Assembly: GCA_030685065.1 (NCBI GenBank)
Contig: JAUXQH010000029.1
Coordinates: 1 to 64,000, forward strand
DNA: 64,000 nucleotides
Reading direction: 5' to 3'
Source of the DNA: Pseudomonadota bacterium
GTDB lineage: Bacteria > Myxococcota_A > UBA796 > SXON01
In this document: piece after piece, positions 46,096 through 55,474 of the stretch
Numbering within the stretch: position 1 is the first letter of the stretch
Layout of the letters: the number at the start of each line of letters is the position of its first letter
Notes under the pieces: model-generated
What the model saw: the letters and a program-made list of their open reading frames with translations, nothing else
Told to the model about the DNA's origin: nothing
Databases searched by the model: none
Translations under genes and position numbers: made by a program

Positions 46096-47544
46096 ATGTT
46101 GCTCCGTTCCCTCATGGCGGTGGCCTGCAGCGGGCCGCCAGCGGAGGAGGCCCGCGAGGAATTCTCACGGGTGGGCGGAGAGATCGCGGCCGGGCCTCTC
46201 CTGTCCGCGTGGAGCGACGGAGACGTTCTGATCATGACGGGCGGCCACCCCGGCGGGACGGAGGGGGTGCTCGCCCGCTACGACGGCGAGGCCGTTTCGG
46301 TCGAGGCGGGGGTGGCCGACCGGACCTTGTGGTGGATCGCCGGCCCGCGCGCCGGGGAGTGGTACGCGGTCGGTGAAGGCGGTCGGATCGTCCACGAGAC
46401 CGATGGCGTGCGGGTGCGCGAGGATGTCCCGACCGACGCGACGCTGTTCGGCGTGTGGGCGGACGAGGACGTGGCGTGGGCGGTGGGCGGGACGGTCGGC
46501 CCCGAGGGGACCACCGGCGAGATCTGGACGCGGCGGGACGGGATGTGGTCGGCGTTCGCGACGAACCTGCCAGGCGCGGTCTTCAAGGTGTGGGACGGGT
46601 GGTTCGTCGGGGACGGGCACGCGTGGCGGCTCGTCGACGACGCGCTGGTAGAAGCGAGCCCGACGGGGCGCCTGGTCACCGTGCGCGGGCGCGCGGACGA
46701 CGACGTATGGGCGGTCGGCGGGCTCGGCGCGCCGCTGGTGACCCACTGGGACGGCGCGGCCTGGTCCGAGGTCGACGCCGCGGCGCTGGGCCAGCCGCTC
46801 TCCGGCCTGTGGACGGGCGCGGGCGAGGACGTCTACGTGGCGGGCAACTTCGGCACCGCCGCCATCCTCCGGGATGACACGTGGGAGGTGCCGGAGGTGC
46901 CCCCCACGGACGCGCACCTCCACGCGGTGTGGCGCCACGGCGACGCTGTCTACTGGGTGGGAGGTGACCTCTACGGCGATGGCGATGGGACCGGCGTCCT
47001 CGTCCGCTACGGCCTCCCGCGCGCGTCGGTCGCCGCGGCGCCAGCCGTGCCCCGCGTACCTACCGGGCCACGGTTCCCCGGCATCTCCGTCGCCCACGCC
47101 CGCGAGCCGCTCCGCGCCGGAGCGCCTGCCCCCCCGTTCACCCTGCCCGACCTCGCCGGCGCGGCGCATGACCTCGCGACGCTCCGCGGCCGGGTGGTGG
47201 TCGTGAACTTCTGGGCGAGCTGGTGCGCCCCCTGCCTGGCCGAGCTGCCCCAGCTCGACGCGCTCCACACCCGCCTCGATCCGCTCGGCGCCACGGTCCT
47301 CGCCGTCACCATCGACCGCCAGGCCGGCCCGGCCCTGGGCGTCGTCCGGCGGCTCGGGTTGGGGATGCCCGTCCGCCTGGACGCGCGGGGAGAGGTGGCC
47401 ACGGCATGGGCCCCTCCCGCGTTGCCGACGACCTACCTGCTCGACCGGAGCGGCGTTGTCGCCGGGATGTGGTCGCGGGCGCTCGGGGCGCCGGAGCTGG
47501 CCGCCATCGAGGCCGACGTGCGCGCGCTCCTGGGGCGGCCATGA
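46096..47544 (+). CDS. Beta-propeller-like lipoprotein fused to C-terminal TlpA/ResA-type thioredoxin
   Basis: MLLRSLMAVACSGPP; N-terminal repeats (VWADEDVAWAVGGTVG, ADDDVWAVGGLGAPLVTHWDGAAWSEV); C-term VVVVNFWASWCAPCLAELPQLDAL...LPTTYLLDRSG. Confidence 0.85.
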   Translation: MLLRSLMAVACSGPPAEEAREEFSRVGGEIAAGPLLSAWSDGDVLIMTGGHPGGTEGVLARYDGEAVSVEAGVADRTLWWIAGPRAGEWYAVGEGGRIVHETDGVRVREDVPTDATLFGVWADEDVAWAVGGTVGPEGTTGEIWTRRDGMWSAFATNLPGAVFKVWDGWFVGDGHAWRLVDDALVEASPTGRLVTVRGRADDDVWAVGGLGAPLVTHWDGAAWSEVDAAALGQPLSGLWTGAGEDVYVAGNFGTAAILRDDTWEVPEVPPTDAHLHAVWRHGDAVYWVGGDLYGDGDGTGVLVRYGLPRASVAAAPAVPRVPTGPRFPGISVAHAREPLRAGAPAPPFTLPDLAGAAHDLATLRGRVVVVNFWASWCAPCLAELPQLDALHTRLDPLGATVLAVTIDRQAGPALGVVRRLGLGMPVRLDARGEVATAWAPPALPTTYLLDRSGVVAGMWSRALGAPELAAIEADVRALLGRP

Positions 47545-50174
47545 TCCTGCTGCTCGGGTGCGCACCGATGCCGACGCCGCGCGCGCGCTTCGACGCGGAG
47601 GTCGTCCCCGTGCTCGAGCGCGGATGCACCGCGTCCACCTGCCACGGCACGACCGACGTTCCGCCCGCAGGGCTCACCTTCACCACCGACGGCGACGGCA
47701 CCCTCGTCGACCTCGACGCCGCCTACGCCACCGCGAAGTCGCGCATCGACACGGCGGAGGATCCCGCGTTCTCCACGCTGCTCCGCAAGACGCTCGCGAC
47801 GACGTGGGGCGGGCTTCCGCACGCCGCGGGGGCACAGTTTCCCTCTCCGGAGGATCCGGCCTACCTCGCCATCGCGGCGTGGATCGCCGTGGAGACCGGC
47901 GGAGGCGAGGACCCCGCGCCGCTCTCGCCCGCCGAGCAGCGCTACGCCGACACGGTCCAGCCCGAGCTCGCCGCGCGCGGCTGCTTCGCGGGCGGCTGCC
48001 ACGGCATCGAGGGGGCGGTCCCGTTCCGCCTCGATCCGGGGGTCGGCGGCGCCTTCCCCGTCGCCGCGACCCGCGCCAACTACGACGCGGCGCGCGCGAT
48101 GCTCTCGCTCGACGGGGACGCCTCCCAATCGCGGCTGCTCCGCAAGGCGCTGCCGCTGTGGGCCGGCGGCATCCTGCACAAGGGCGGCAACACCGGCCTC
48201 CTCGACGGCCCCGACGACCCCGCGGTCGCCGCCATCGAGGCCTGGGCGTGCGCCGAGCGCGAGGAGCGCCTGGGGGAGGGCTGCGCGCCGCGCATGGACG
48301 GGTTCGTCTACGTGCGCGGCCCCGTCGTGCCCGCAGATGCGTTCGATCTGGACGTCTACCTCCCCGGCTCCGACCTGTGGTGGTGGCGGGACGGCGCGTC
48401 GGAGGACCTCACCTCGGCGCTCCACGCCACCCCCGCCGACGTGCGCGATCCCGCGATCGACCCGACCGGCACGCACCTCCTCTTCGCGATGCGGACCGAC
48501 GCCGACGCGGGCCACGCCCTCTACGAGATGGACCTCGCCACGCGGATCGCCCGCCGCCTCACCGAGCCCGGCGCCGCCACCGACCGCGCCCCCACCTACG
48601 GGCCCGACGGCCACGTGTGGTTCAGCTCGACGCGCGGCGGCTCGCTCGACGACGCGGGGCTCCGGCCGGACGCGGAGCTCTACGAGCTCGACCCCGACAG
48701 CGGCACGATCACCCGCCGCACCTGGACCCCGCACGTGGAGATCCGGCCGGTGTTCCTCGTCCACGGCAACGAGAACGGCGGCGAGGTCGCGTTCACCGCG
48801 CTCCGCGAGGCCGACCCCCGCCAGCGCCGCGCCCACCCCTTCCGCTTTCCGCCCGACCTGGCGACCGAGTACCACCAACACTTCGGCATCACGCCGACGG
48901 AGACCCTCGTGGACGACCTGCGCGAGCTCCCCGACGGCCGCTACGTGGCGCTCTTCGGCGCGCTCGACCAGGGCTGGGAGGGCGGGAGCCTCGCCATTAT
49001 CGACCGCAACTTCGGGCCCGAGATCACCGATGGCCGCGCCGCGTCGATCCCCAACTATCTAGACCCGGTGACCCGCCTCGCCGACGGCCGTCGCTGGCGC
49101 GATCCGGCGCCGCTGCCGGACGGCACGCTGCTCGCCGCGGTGAGCGACGGCGGGCGCTTCCGCATCGTCTCGCTCGGCTTCGCCGAGTCGGTCCGCGGCG
49201 ACGGCCCCGCCATCGTGTCCGAGGAGGGGCTGGCCGAGGACCCCGAGCTCTCCGTCTACGACCCCGAGCCCGTCGTCGTCCGCGAGCCCGCGCCGATGGC
49301 GGCGGCCTCCTCGTGGAACCCCGAGTCGACCACCGGCCTGCTCCACCACCAGGGGCTCCCGGTCATCGACGCGCTCCTCTCGTCCCTCTCGCCCGCCGGC
49401 GCGCGGCCGGTGCGCGACGACATCGTGGGCGTGCGGCTCATCGAGGGGCTCCCACGCACGGATGCCTTCACCGGCATCCCCGCGCGCACCCCCACGCGCG
49501 TGCTCGGCGAGCTCCCCCTCGCGGCCGACGGGACCTTCCAGGCCGAGCTCCCCGCCGGGGTCCCGTTCCGTATCCAGGGCCTCGACGCGGCGGGACGCGC
49601 CGTCGGCGCCCAGCACAACCGCTGGTTCTACGTCGCCCCGGGGCAGACGCTCTCCCAGGGCGTGCAGGCCGCGGATCCCGACGTCTACGGCGCCGCCTGC
49701 GCCGCCTGCCACGGCGCCCTCGACGGCGACCCCGACCACGCCTTCGGCGCCCCCGACGTGCTCACCACCGCGTCGGTCACCCTCTCCCGCTACCAGGACG
49801 GCGACCCCGCGCGCCCCCTGGAGCCGCCGCGGCTCGGCGACGCGACGCGCATCGAGGTCGATTGGCATCGCGACGTGCGCCCGCTCCTCGACGGCTGCGC
49901 CGGCTGCCACGACGCGACCCTCCCACCGCGGCTCGACGACACCCCGACCGAGCGCTACGACCAAGGCTACGAGGCCCTCCTCGACGGATGGGTGGAGCCG
50001 GGGAGCGCGCGGGGGAGCCGCCTGGTCGAGGTGCTCACCGGCGAGGCGCTCGACGCCCCCGGCGAGCCGCCCGACGCGCTCGGCGCGGGGGCCCACGGGG
50101 GCCTCGACGCCGACGCGCTGCGGACAATCGCGCGGTGGATCGACCTGGGCGCGTCCTGGGTGGGGACGCCATGA
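47541..50174 (+). CDS. Multiheme c-type cytochrome lipoprotein (4 motifs, two CX4CH) with propeller-like middle
   Basis: CTASTCH, CFAGGCH, CAACH, CAGCH; MILLLGCAPMP start; ATGA overlap. Confidence 0.85.
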   Translation: MILLLGCAPMPTPRARFDAEVVPVLERGCTASTCHGTTDVPPAGLTFTTDGDGTLVDLDAAYATAKSRIDTAEDPAFSTLLRKTLATTWGGLPHAAGAQFPSPEDPAYLAIAAWIAVETGGGEDPAPLSPAEQRYADTVQPELAARGCFAGGCHGIEGAVPFRLDPGVGGAFPVAATRANYDAARAMLSLDGDASQSRLLRKALPLWAGGILHKGGNTGLLDGPDDPAVAAIEAWACAEREERLGEGCAPRMDGFVYVRGPVVPADAFDLDVYLPGSDLWWWRDGASEDLTSALHATPADVRDPAIDPTGTHLLFAMRTDADAGHALYEMDLATRIARRLTEPGAATDRAPTYGPDGHVWFSSTRGGSLDDAGLRPDAELYELDPDSGTITRRTWTPHVEIRPVFLVHGNENGGEVAFTALREADPRQRRAHPFRFPPDLATEYHQHFGITPTETLVDDLRELPDGRYVALFGALDQGWEGGSLAIIDRNFGPEITDGRAASIPNYLDPVTRLADGRRWRDPAPLPDGTLLAAVSDGGRFRIVSLGFAESVRGDGPAIVSEEGLAEDPELSVYDPEPVVVREPAPMAAASSWNPESTTGLLHHQGLPVIDALLSSLSPAGARPVRDDIVGVRLIEGLPRTDAFTGIPARTPTRVLGELPLAADGTFQAELPAGVPFRIQGLDAAGRAVGAQHNRWFYVAPGQTLSQGVQAADPDVYGAACAACHGALDGDPDHAFGAPDVLTTASVTLSRYQDGDPARPLEPPRLGDATRIEVDWHRDVRPLLDGCAGCHDATLPPRLDDTPTERYDQGYEALLDGWVEPGSARGSRLVEVLTGEALDAPGEPPDALGAGAHGGLDADALRTIARWIDLGASWVGTP

Positions 50175-50554
50175 CGTGGCTCCTCGCGCTCCTAGATGCG
50201 TGCGTGGACGACCCGGGCGCGGCGGCACTGCCGGCCGTCGACACCGGCGCCTTCTACGCCGAGGTGGAGCCCATCCTCGGGGCGCGCTGCGGCAACCCAG
50301 CCTGCCACGGCAGCGCCGCCCGCCCCTTCGAGGTCTACGCGGTCCACCTGCACCGCGCCGATCCCGACGCCACCTGGTCCGACGCGCCGCTGACCGCCGC
50401 CGAGCACGCCCGCGACCTCGCGCGCGCCCGGAGCTTCTTGCCCGATGCGCTGCTGCGCAAGCCGATCGACGCGGTGGACCACGGGGGCGGCGCGGTCTGG
50501 GAGGACACGGGCGAGGCCGAGTGGCAGGCCATCCGCGACTGGGCCGAGCAATGA
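50171..50554 (+). CDS. Small c-type cytochrome-like protein (CX4CH)
   Basis: AEVEPILGARCGNPACHGSAARPFEVYAV; ATGA overlap. Confidence 0.75.
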   Translation: MTWLLALLDACVDDPGAAALPAVDTGAFYAEVEPILGARCGNPACHGSAARPFEVYAVHLHRADPDATWSDAPLTAAEHARDLARARSFLPDALLRKPIDAVDHGGGAVWEDTGEAEWQAIRDWAEQ

Positions 50555-50736
50555 TCCTGCTGCTGCTCCTCGCCTGCGTGACGCTCCAGCCCTGGGAGCG
50601 CGTCGACCTGATGACCCGCGTCATGGCGGATCCCTTCGACCCGACCGAGGCGGCGTTCGACGCCCACGTGCGGGAGACGCGCGAGGGGATGACCGGCGCC
50701 GACGCGGCCGGAGGTGCCGCGTGTGGCTGCAATTGA
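50551..50736 (+). CDS. DUF4266-like short lipoprotein ending GAACGCN
   Basis: MILLLLLACVTLQPWERVDLMTRVMADPFDPTEAAFDAHVRETREGMTGADAAGGAACGCN; size, PWER motif and CGCN C-terminus. Confidence 0.78.
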   Translation: MILLLLLACVTLQPWERVDLMTRVMADPFDPTEAAFDAHVRETREGMTGADAAGGAACGCN

Positions 50737-51773
50737 GCGTGGCCCATGCCCAGGAGGCCGCCGCCCGGGTCGACACCTACGCGGACGGGTGGATCGTGGT
50801 CGTGTCGCCCGCCGCGAACGTGTCCGTGCCGCTGACGAAGACCTGGCGCGTCGGGGGCGCGTGGACCGCCGACATCGTCAGCGGCGCGACGCCGCTGCTG
50901 CGCGCCGACGTCGTGTCGTCGGCCACCCACTTCGAGGACACGCGGCACGGCGTCGACCTCTCCGCGACAGCCGCGCCGACCGGCGGCTGGAAGCTGACCG
51001 GCGCGCTGTCCGCGAGCGTCGAGCCGGACCACACCGCGGGCACCGCGGGCGTGCTCGTGGACACGGAGGCCTTCGGGCGGATGGTCACGCTCTCTGCCGG
51101 CTGGCACTCGACGGCCTCGCGCGCCGGCCGCGCCGATGACGCGGCCTATGCCTCCCATGCGTCCGACCACGCGCTGGACCTGCGCTGGACGCAGATCCTC
51201 GACCGGGCCACGGTCGCGACCGCGCGCTTGAGCGCCGAGGCCAGCGTCTGCGGCACGGACCTCGGCTGTCAGGCGAACCCCTACCGGCTCGTTGCGGTCG
51301 ACGATCTCGTGCTCTCGGAGCGCCACCCCGACCGTCGCGGCCGCCTCGCCGGGTCGCTCCGGGTCTCCCGCGCCTGCGGTCCGTCCACCGCGCTCCACGG
51401 CGGGATCCGCGCCTACACCGACACCTGGCGCGTCACGGGCGGGGGCGCGGACCTCTCGGCCGCGCGGTCGTTCCTCGGCGAGCGGGTCGTGGTCGGCGCG
51501 ACGGGACGCCTCGGTCTGCAGGGCGCCGCGTCGTTCTGGCGAGGATCCTACGGGGGGACGCCCGCGTGGCGGACCGCGGACCCCGAGCTCGCCGGCTTCA
51601 CCCTCGCGGCGGCGGGCGGGCGGGCGGAGTGGGCGGCGTTCGGCGTGGGGCCGTCGTCCCGTCTCGCGCTGTCGGTCCGCGTCGAGCGCCAATGGTACCG
51701 CTATCCCGACGACATCGCCGTGCCGCGGCGGGCCGCCTGGGTCATCGGGGGAGGGCTCGATGTGGATTATTGA
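50721..51773 (+). CDS. DUF3570-like outer-membrane beta-barrel protein with two ApbE-type flavinylation-like motifs
   Basis: GTG start; exported-like N-term; YADGWIVVVSPAANVSVPLTKTWRVGGAWTADIVSGATPLLRADVVSSATHFEDTRHG; alternating beta-strand C-term ending GGGLDVDY. Confidence 0.72.
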   Translation: MWLQLSVAHAQEAAARVDTYADGWIVVVSPAANVSVPLTKTWRVGGAWTADIVSGATPLLRADVVSSATHFEDTRHGVDLSATAAPTGGWKLTGALSASVEPDHTAGTAGVLVDTEAFGRMVTLSAGWHSTASRAGRADDAAYASHASDHALDLRWTQILDRATVATARLSAEASVCGTDLGCQANPYRLVAVDDLVLSERHPDRRGRLAGSLRVSRACGPSTALHGGIRAYTDTWRVTGGGADLSAARSFLGERVVVGATGRLGLQGAASFWRGSYGGTPAWRTADPELAGFTLAAAGGRAEWAAFGVGPSSRLALSVRVERQWYRYPDDIAVPRRAAWVIGGGLDVDY

Positions 51774-52245
51774 GCTCCTGGCCTGCACCGGCGCGGGGCC
51801 CGCCGAGCCCGTTTCCGACGCCGAGGCCGAGCCCTTCGCCTGCGAGCTGGGGGTGCTGCGGGAGGGGAGCTTCGTGCCGCTGGCGGAGGCGGAGACCGTC
51901 GAGCTGCATCTCGGCTTCCAGGGCTTCCTCCTGCTCGCGCTCCACGCGCGGGCGGAGGACCCGCCGACCGAGGTGGACGCCACGGTGGGGGTCACCGTCG
52001 ACGGCCTCGATCCCTACAGCGTCTCCCAGCCGCGGGTCGCCTTCACCGACGGCGTGACCGACGAGCTCCTCGTCTTCCTCACCAGCAACTACGCCTCCTG
52101 GTACGAGGGCCGCACCGCCTCGCTCGGGCTGCGCCTGCGATCGGCGGACCGCGTGTGTGTCACCGAGGGCGCGGCGGTGCTCGTGGACGAGGACCCGTGC
52201 ATCCACACCGGCGGCGAGCCCGTGTGCCCGGACACCGGCGAATGA
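51760..52245 (+). CDS. Small lipoprotein, unknown function
   Basis: MWIIELLACTGAGP; 14-nt overlap with upstream gene; ATGA overlap with the next. Confidence 0.65.
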   Translation: MWIIELLACTGAGPAEPVSDAEAEPFACELGVLREGSFVPLAEAETVELHLGFQGFLLLALHARAEDPPTEVDATVGVTVDGLDPYSVSQPRVAFTDGVTDELLVFLTSNYASWYEGRTASLGLRLRSADRVCVTEGAAVLVDEDPCIHTGGEPVCPDTGE

Positions 52246-54584
52246 TCGGGCTCCTCTTCGCCTGCGCGCAGGACGACGCATGGGCGCCGCGCACGCTCAC
52301 GCCCTACCCCAACCCCTTCGGCCCGGACGACGCGCTCTGGGCGCCCCAGCCCCACCGCTCGAACCCCCAGGAGATCGCGGTCGTCGGGCGTCGCGCCTTC
52401 GTGTCGCTCTCGGGGAGCGCGGATCAACCGGACCACCGCGTGGCGGTCGTCGACCTGGACACGCTCGCCGTCGTGGCCCACGTCGAGGTCGGGTCGAACC
52501 CGATCGGCCTGGCGGTGCGCGGAGGCGAGGTCGTCGTGTTCAACCGCTTCAGCAACTGGATGTCGGTGATCGACGCGGCCACGTTGGAGGTCCGCGCGCT
52601 GCCGACCGACTTCTACGCGATGGAGGGCGCGTTCTCGCCCGACGGCGGCGAGCTGTGGATCACCAACCGCTGGCGGGACGCGGTGATCGTCGCGGAGATG
52701 GACGGCGACGAGGTGGTCCGCGAGGAGCGGCTCGCCGTCGGCGCCAACCCGCGGGACATCGCGTTTTCCGACGACGGCGCCCGGGTGGCCGTGGCCAACC
52801 TCACCGGCCTCACCGTCTCGCTCTTCGATGCGCCCACCCGGAACGAGGTGCGTCGCATCGCCGTCGGCGCGCCCCCGAACGGCCTCGCCTTCGCCGGCGA
52901 CTGGCTCCTCGTCGCGACCACCTCCGCCTCCACCCACCACCTCCCCTTCGACGGCCCCGACGGCGACGGCGACGGCCTCCCCGGGGACGGCACCCCCAAC
53001 GTCAACTTCCAGGACATGCAGAACGAGCTCGTCGTCTACGACGCCGCCACCGGAGAGCAGGCGTGGCGCTACACCTCCGACTCCATCTGCTGCCGCGACT
53101 TCCGCGACGTCGATCCCGACGATGCCGCCCGCCACGGCGACCTGCTCCCCCCGTCGGACACGTGGATCGTCGGGGGCGCGCTCCCCGAGCAGATCGTGGT
53201 GGACGGCAACGACGTGTGGGTCGGCTACTCCGGGTCGGATCAGCTCCAGCGCTTCACGCTGGACCCCGTCACCGGCGCGCTCGCCCCCGGCGAGGTGCGG
53301 AACACCGGGCTGGCCCCGCACGGGCTCGCGATCGACGGAGACCGGGTGCTCGTGGCGCATCGGCTCGGCGAGACGCTCGGGATCTACGGCGAGACCGCGG
53401 TCGAGGTCCTCGTGGGAGATCCCGGGTTCCCGGCGACGGACGCGGAGATCGGCGAGCTGTTCAACTCCGTGACCGCGCCCTTCACCGTGGACGGTGACCA
53501 GGCCTGCGTGCAGTGCCATCGCGACGGCGGGAACATCGACAAGGCGGTGGGGATGCCCCTGGCGCGCCATCCGGGGATCAACCGGCGCATGGTCATGGCG
53601 TACCGCGGCGCCGTCGACACGCGGCCGTGGTTTTTCGAGACCGCGATGGACGAGACCAACTTCCGCGCGGTCATCAACGAGTTCGCGCGCGTCGAGAACT
53701 TCTGCTGCGAGGACTACACGCTCTTTCCGGACGGGGCGCCGGCGGACTGCGTGAGCAACCCGCCCCCGGAATGTGACACGGAGCCCAACGCGGGGAGCGT
53801 GGACGGTTTTGCCGCCGCGCGGGGCACCGGCCTCGAGCATGCGCGCCCGACCGCCGCCGTCACGCGCGACGCGTTCTTCGAGGCCGCCGCCGCGCGGATC
53901 ATCGGCCGCACCACCACCTTCGGCGATGGCGTCTACTACGAGGACCCCGTCACCGGGGCGCGCGCGCCGCTCTCGCTGAACCTCGAGGGCATCACCCGCG
54001 CCCTCGGGGTCTTCCTCCTCACCGACACCCAGCTGCTCCCCAACCCCAACGACCCGGACTCCGCCGCCGCGCGCCGCGGCCGGGCGCTCTTCGAGAGCAC
54101 GTCGGTCGGCTGCGCCACGTGCCACCCCTCCCCCACCTTCGCCCTCGCCACCGACACCAACCCCGCCGGCCTCCCGCTCCAGCTCGCCCCCGTCGTCACC
54201 CCCGACCGCGACGCCGCCGGGATCAACCTCGACCTGCTCTCCGACGGCTTTCTCGCCACCTTTCCCGACACGGACCAGGACACGTGCGACGCGGTCTGCG
54301 GCGAGGGCGCCTGCGAGGAGGACGCCTACGCCTGCGACGACCTGCTCGACGTGAAGTTCGGCGTCACCACGCTGCGTGGCATCTGGGACCGCGCGCCCCA
54401 CCTGCTCCACGACGGCCGCGCCAACGGGCTGCGCGAGGTCCTGTGTACGCCGGGCCACCCCGCCCTCCTCCCCGGCGAGACGGGCTTCAACGAGCGGGAC
54501 GGCATCCCGAACACCCACGGGAGCACGAGCCAGCTCACCCCCGCCGAGATCGCCGACCTGATCGCCTACCAGGCGACGCTGTGA
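52242..54584 (+). CDS. YVTN beta-propeller fused to MauG/CcpA-like di-heme cytochrome c peroxidase domain
   Basis: YVTN-like blades (VAVVDLDTLAVVAHVEVGSNPIGLAV); CVQCH and CATCH; TTLRGIWDRAPHLLHDGRANGLREVL. Confidence 0.85.
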   Translation: MIGLLFACAQDDAWAPRTLTPYPNPFGPDDALWAPQPHRSNPQEIAVVGRRAFVSLSGSADQPDHRVAVVDLDTLAVVAHVEVGSNPIGLAVRGGEVVVFNRFSNWMSVIDAATLEVRALPTDFYAMEGAFSPDGGELWITNRWRDAVIVAEMDGDEVVREERLAVGANPRDIAFSDDGARVAVANLTGLTVSLFDAPTRNEVRRIAVGAPPNGLAFAGDWLLVATTSASTHHLPFDGPDGDGDGLPGDGTPNVNFQDMQNELVVYDAATGEQAWRYTSDSICCRDFRDVDPDDAARHGDLLPPSDTWIVGGALPEQIVVDGNDVWVGYSGSDQLQRFTLDPVTGALAPGEVRNTGLAPHGLAIDGDRVLVAHRLGETLGIYGETAVEVLVGDPGFPATDAEIGELFNSVTAPFTVDGDQACVQCHRDGGNIDKAVGMPLARHPGINRRMVMAYRGAVDTRPWFFETAMDETNFRAVINEFARVENFCCEDYTLFPDGAPADCVSNPPPECDTEPNAGSVDGFAAARGTGLEHARPTAAVTRDAFFEAAAARIIGRTTTFGDGVYYEDPVTGARAPLSLNLEGITRALGVFLLTDTQLLPNPNDPDSAAARRGRALFESTSVGCATCHPSPTFALATDTNPAGLPLQLAPVVTPDRDAAGINLDLLSDGFLATFPDTDQDTCDAVCGEGACEEDAYACDDLLDVKFGVTTLRGIWDRAPHLLHDGRANGLREVLCTPGHPALLPGETGFNERDGIPNTHGSTSQLTPAEIADLIAYQATL

Positions 54585-55474
54585 CCTACGACGCGCCGAT
54601 CATGCACACCCAGATCGAGGTGCGCCTCGACGACGACGAACGCGCCGCCGCCGACGCCGCCGCGGTCTTCACCGTGTTCCGCGAGGTCGAGTCCACCGCG
54701 AACGAGTGGCTCCCCGGCTCGGCGCTCGCGGCGGTCAACGCCGGCGCCGGGGGGCCGACCGTGCCGATCCCCGACGATCTGCGCGCGCTCCTGCGCGAGG
54801 GCCTCGACGCGAGCGCGCTCACCGGCGGCGCCTTCGACGTGACCTGGGCGGCGTTGTGGGGCCTCTGGGACTGGGATCGCCCCGTGCTGCCGGCGCAGGA
54901 GGCCGTGGCGGATCGGCTCCCCCACATCGGGTGGGCGCGCGTCGAGCTGACCGAGGCGGGGGTCCGCCTCCCCGACGCGGAGATGCGCATCGGGCTCGGC
55001 GGCATCGCGAAGGGCTGGGCGCTCGACCGGGCCGCCGAGGTGCTGCGCGCGCGCGGCCGGGACCACTTCCTGCTGTCCGCTGGGGGCCAGGTCTACGCCG
55101 CCGGCGACTACACCGTCGGGATCCGCGATCCGCGCGGCGACGCCCCCTTCGCCACCCTCGCCGTCCACGATGCCTCCGTCAGCACCAGCGGCGACTACGA
55201 GCGCTTCTTCCTCGTCGACGCGGTGCGCTATCACCACCTCCTCGACCCGCGGACCGGGTGGCCCGCGCGCGGTCTGCGCAGCGCCACGGTGATCTGCGCC
55301 GAGGCGACCCTCGCGGATGCCCTCTCCACCGCCGTGATGGTCCTCGGGCCGGAGCGGGGCCTCGCGCTCGCCGAGGACCTGCCGGGGGTGGAGGCGGTCC
55401 TCGTGGGAGAGGACGGCCGGGTCTACGTCACGAGCGCGGCGCCCCTCGTCGCGCTCCGCCGGGCGACGCCATGA
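54581..55474 (+). CDS. apbE: FAD:protein FMN transferase
   Basis: VESTANEWLPGSALAAVNAGAG; GGAFDVTWAALWGLWDW; RIGLGGIAKGWALDRAAEVLRARGRDHFLLSAGGQVYAAG; VSTSGDYERFF; HHLLDPRTGWPA. Confidence 0.9.
   Translation: MTYDAPIMHTQIEVRLDDDERAAADAAAVFTVFREVESTANEWLPGSALAAVNAGAGGPTVPIPDDLRALLREGLDASALTGGAFDVTWAALWGLWDWDRPVLPAQEAVADRLPHIGWARVELTEAGVRLPDAEMRIGLGGIAKGWALDRAAEVLRARGRDHFLLSAGGQVYAAGDYTVGIRDPRGDAPFATLAVHDASVSTSGDYERFFLVDAVRYHHLLDPRTGWPARGLRSATVICAEATLADALSTAVMVLGPERGLALAEDLPGVEAVLVGEDGRVYVTSAAPLVALRRATP

Noticed and set aside
49059-54518. Long minus-strand ORFs (49059-51995 and 52089-54518)
   Set aside because: Antisense to heme/ApbE operon genes whose motifs and overlapping starts are unambiguous.
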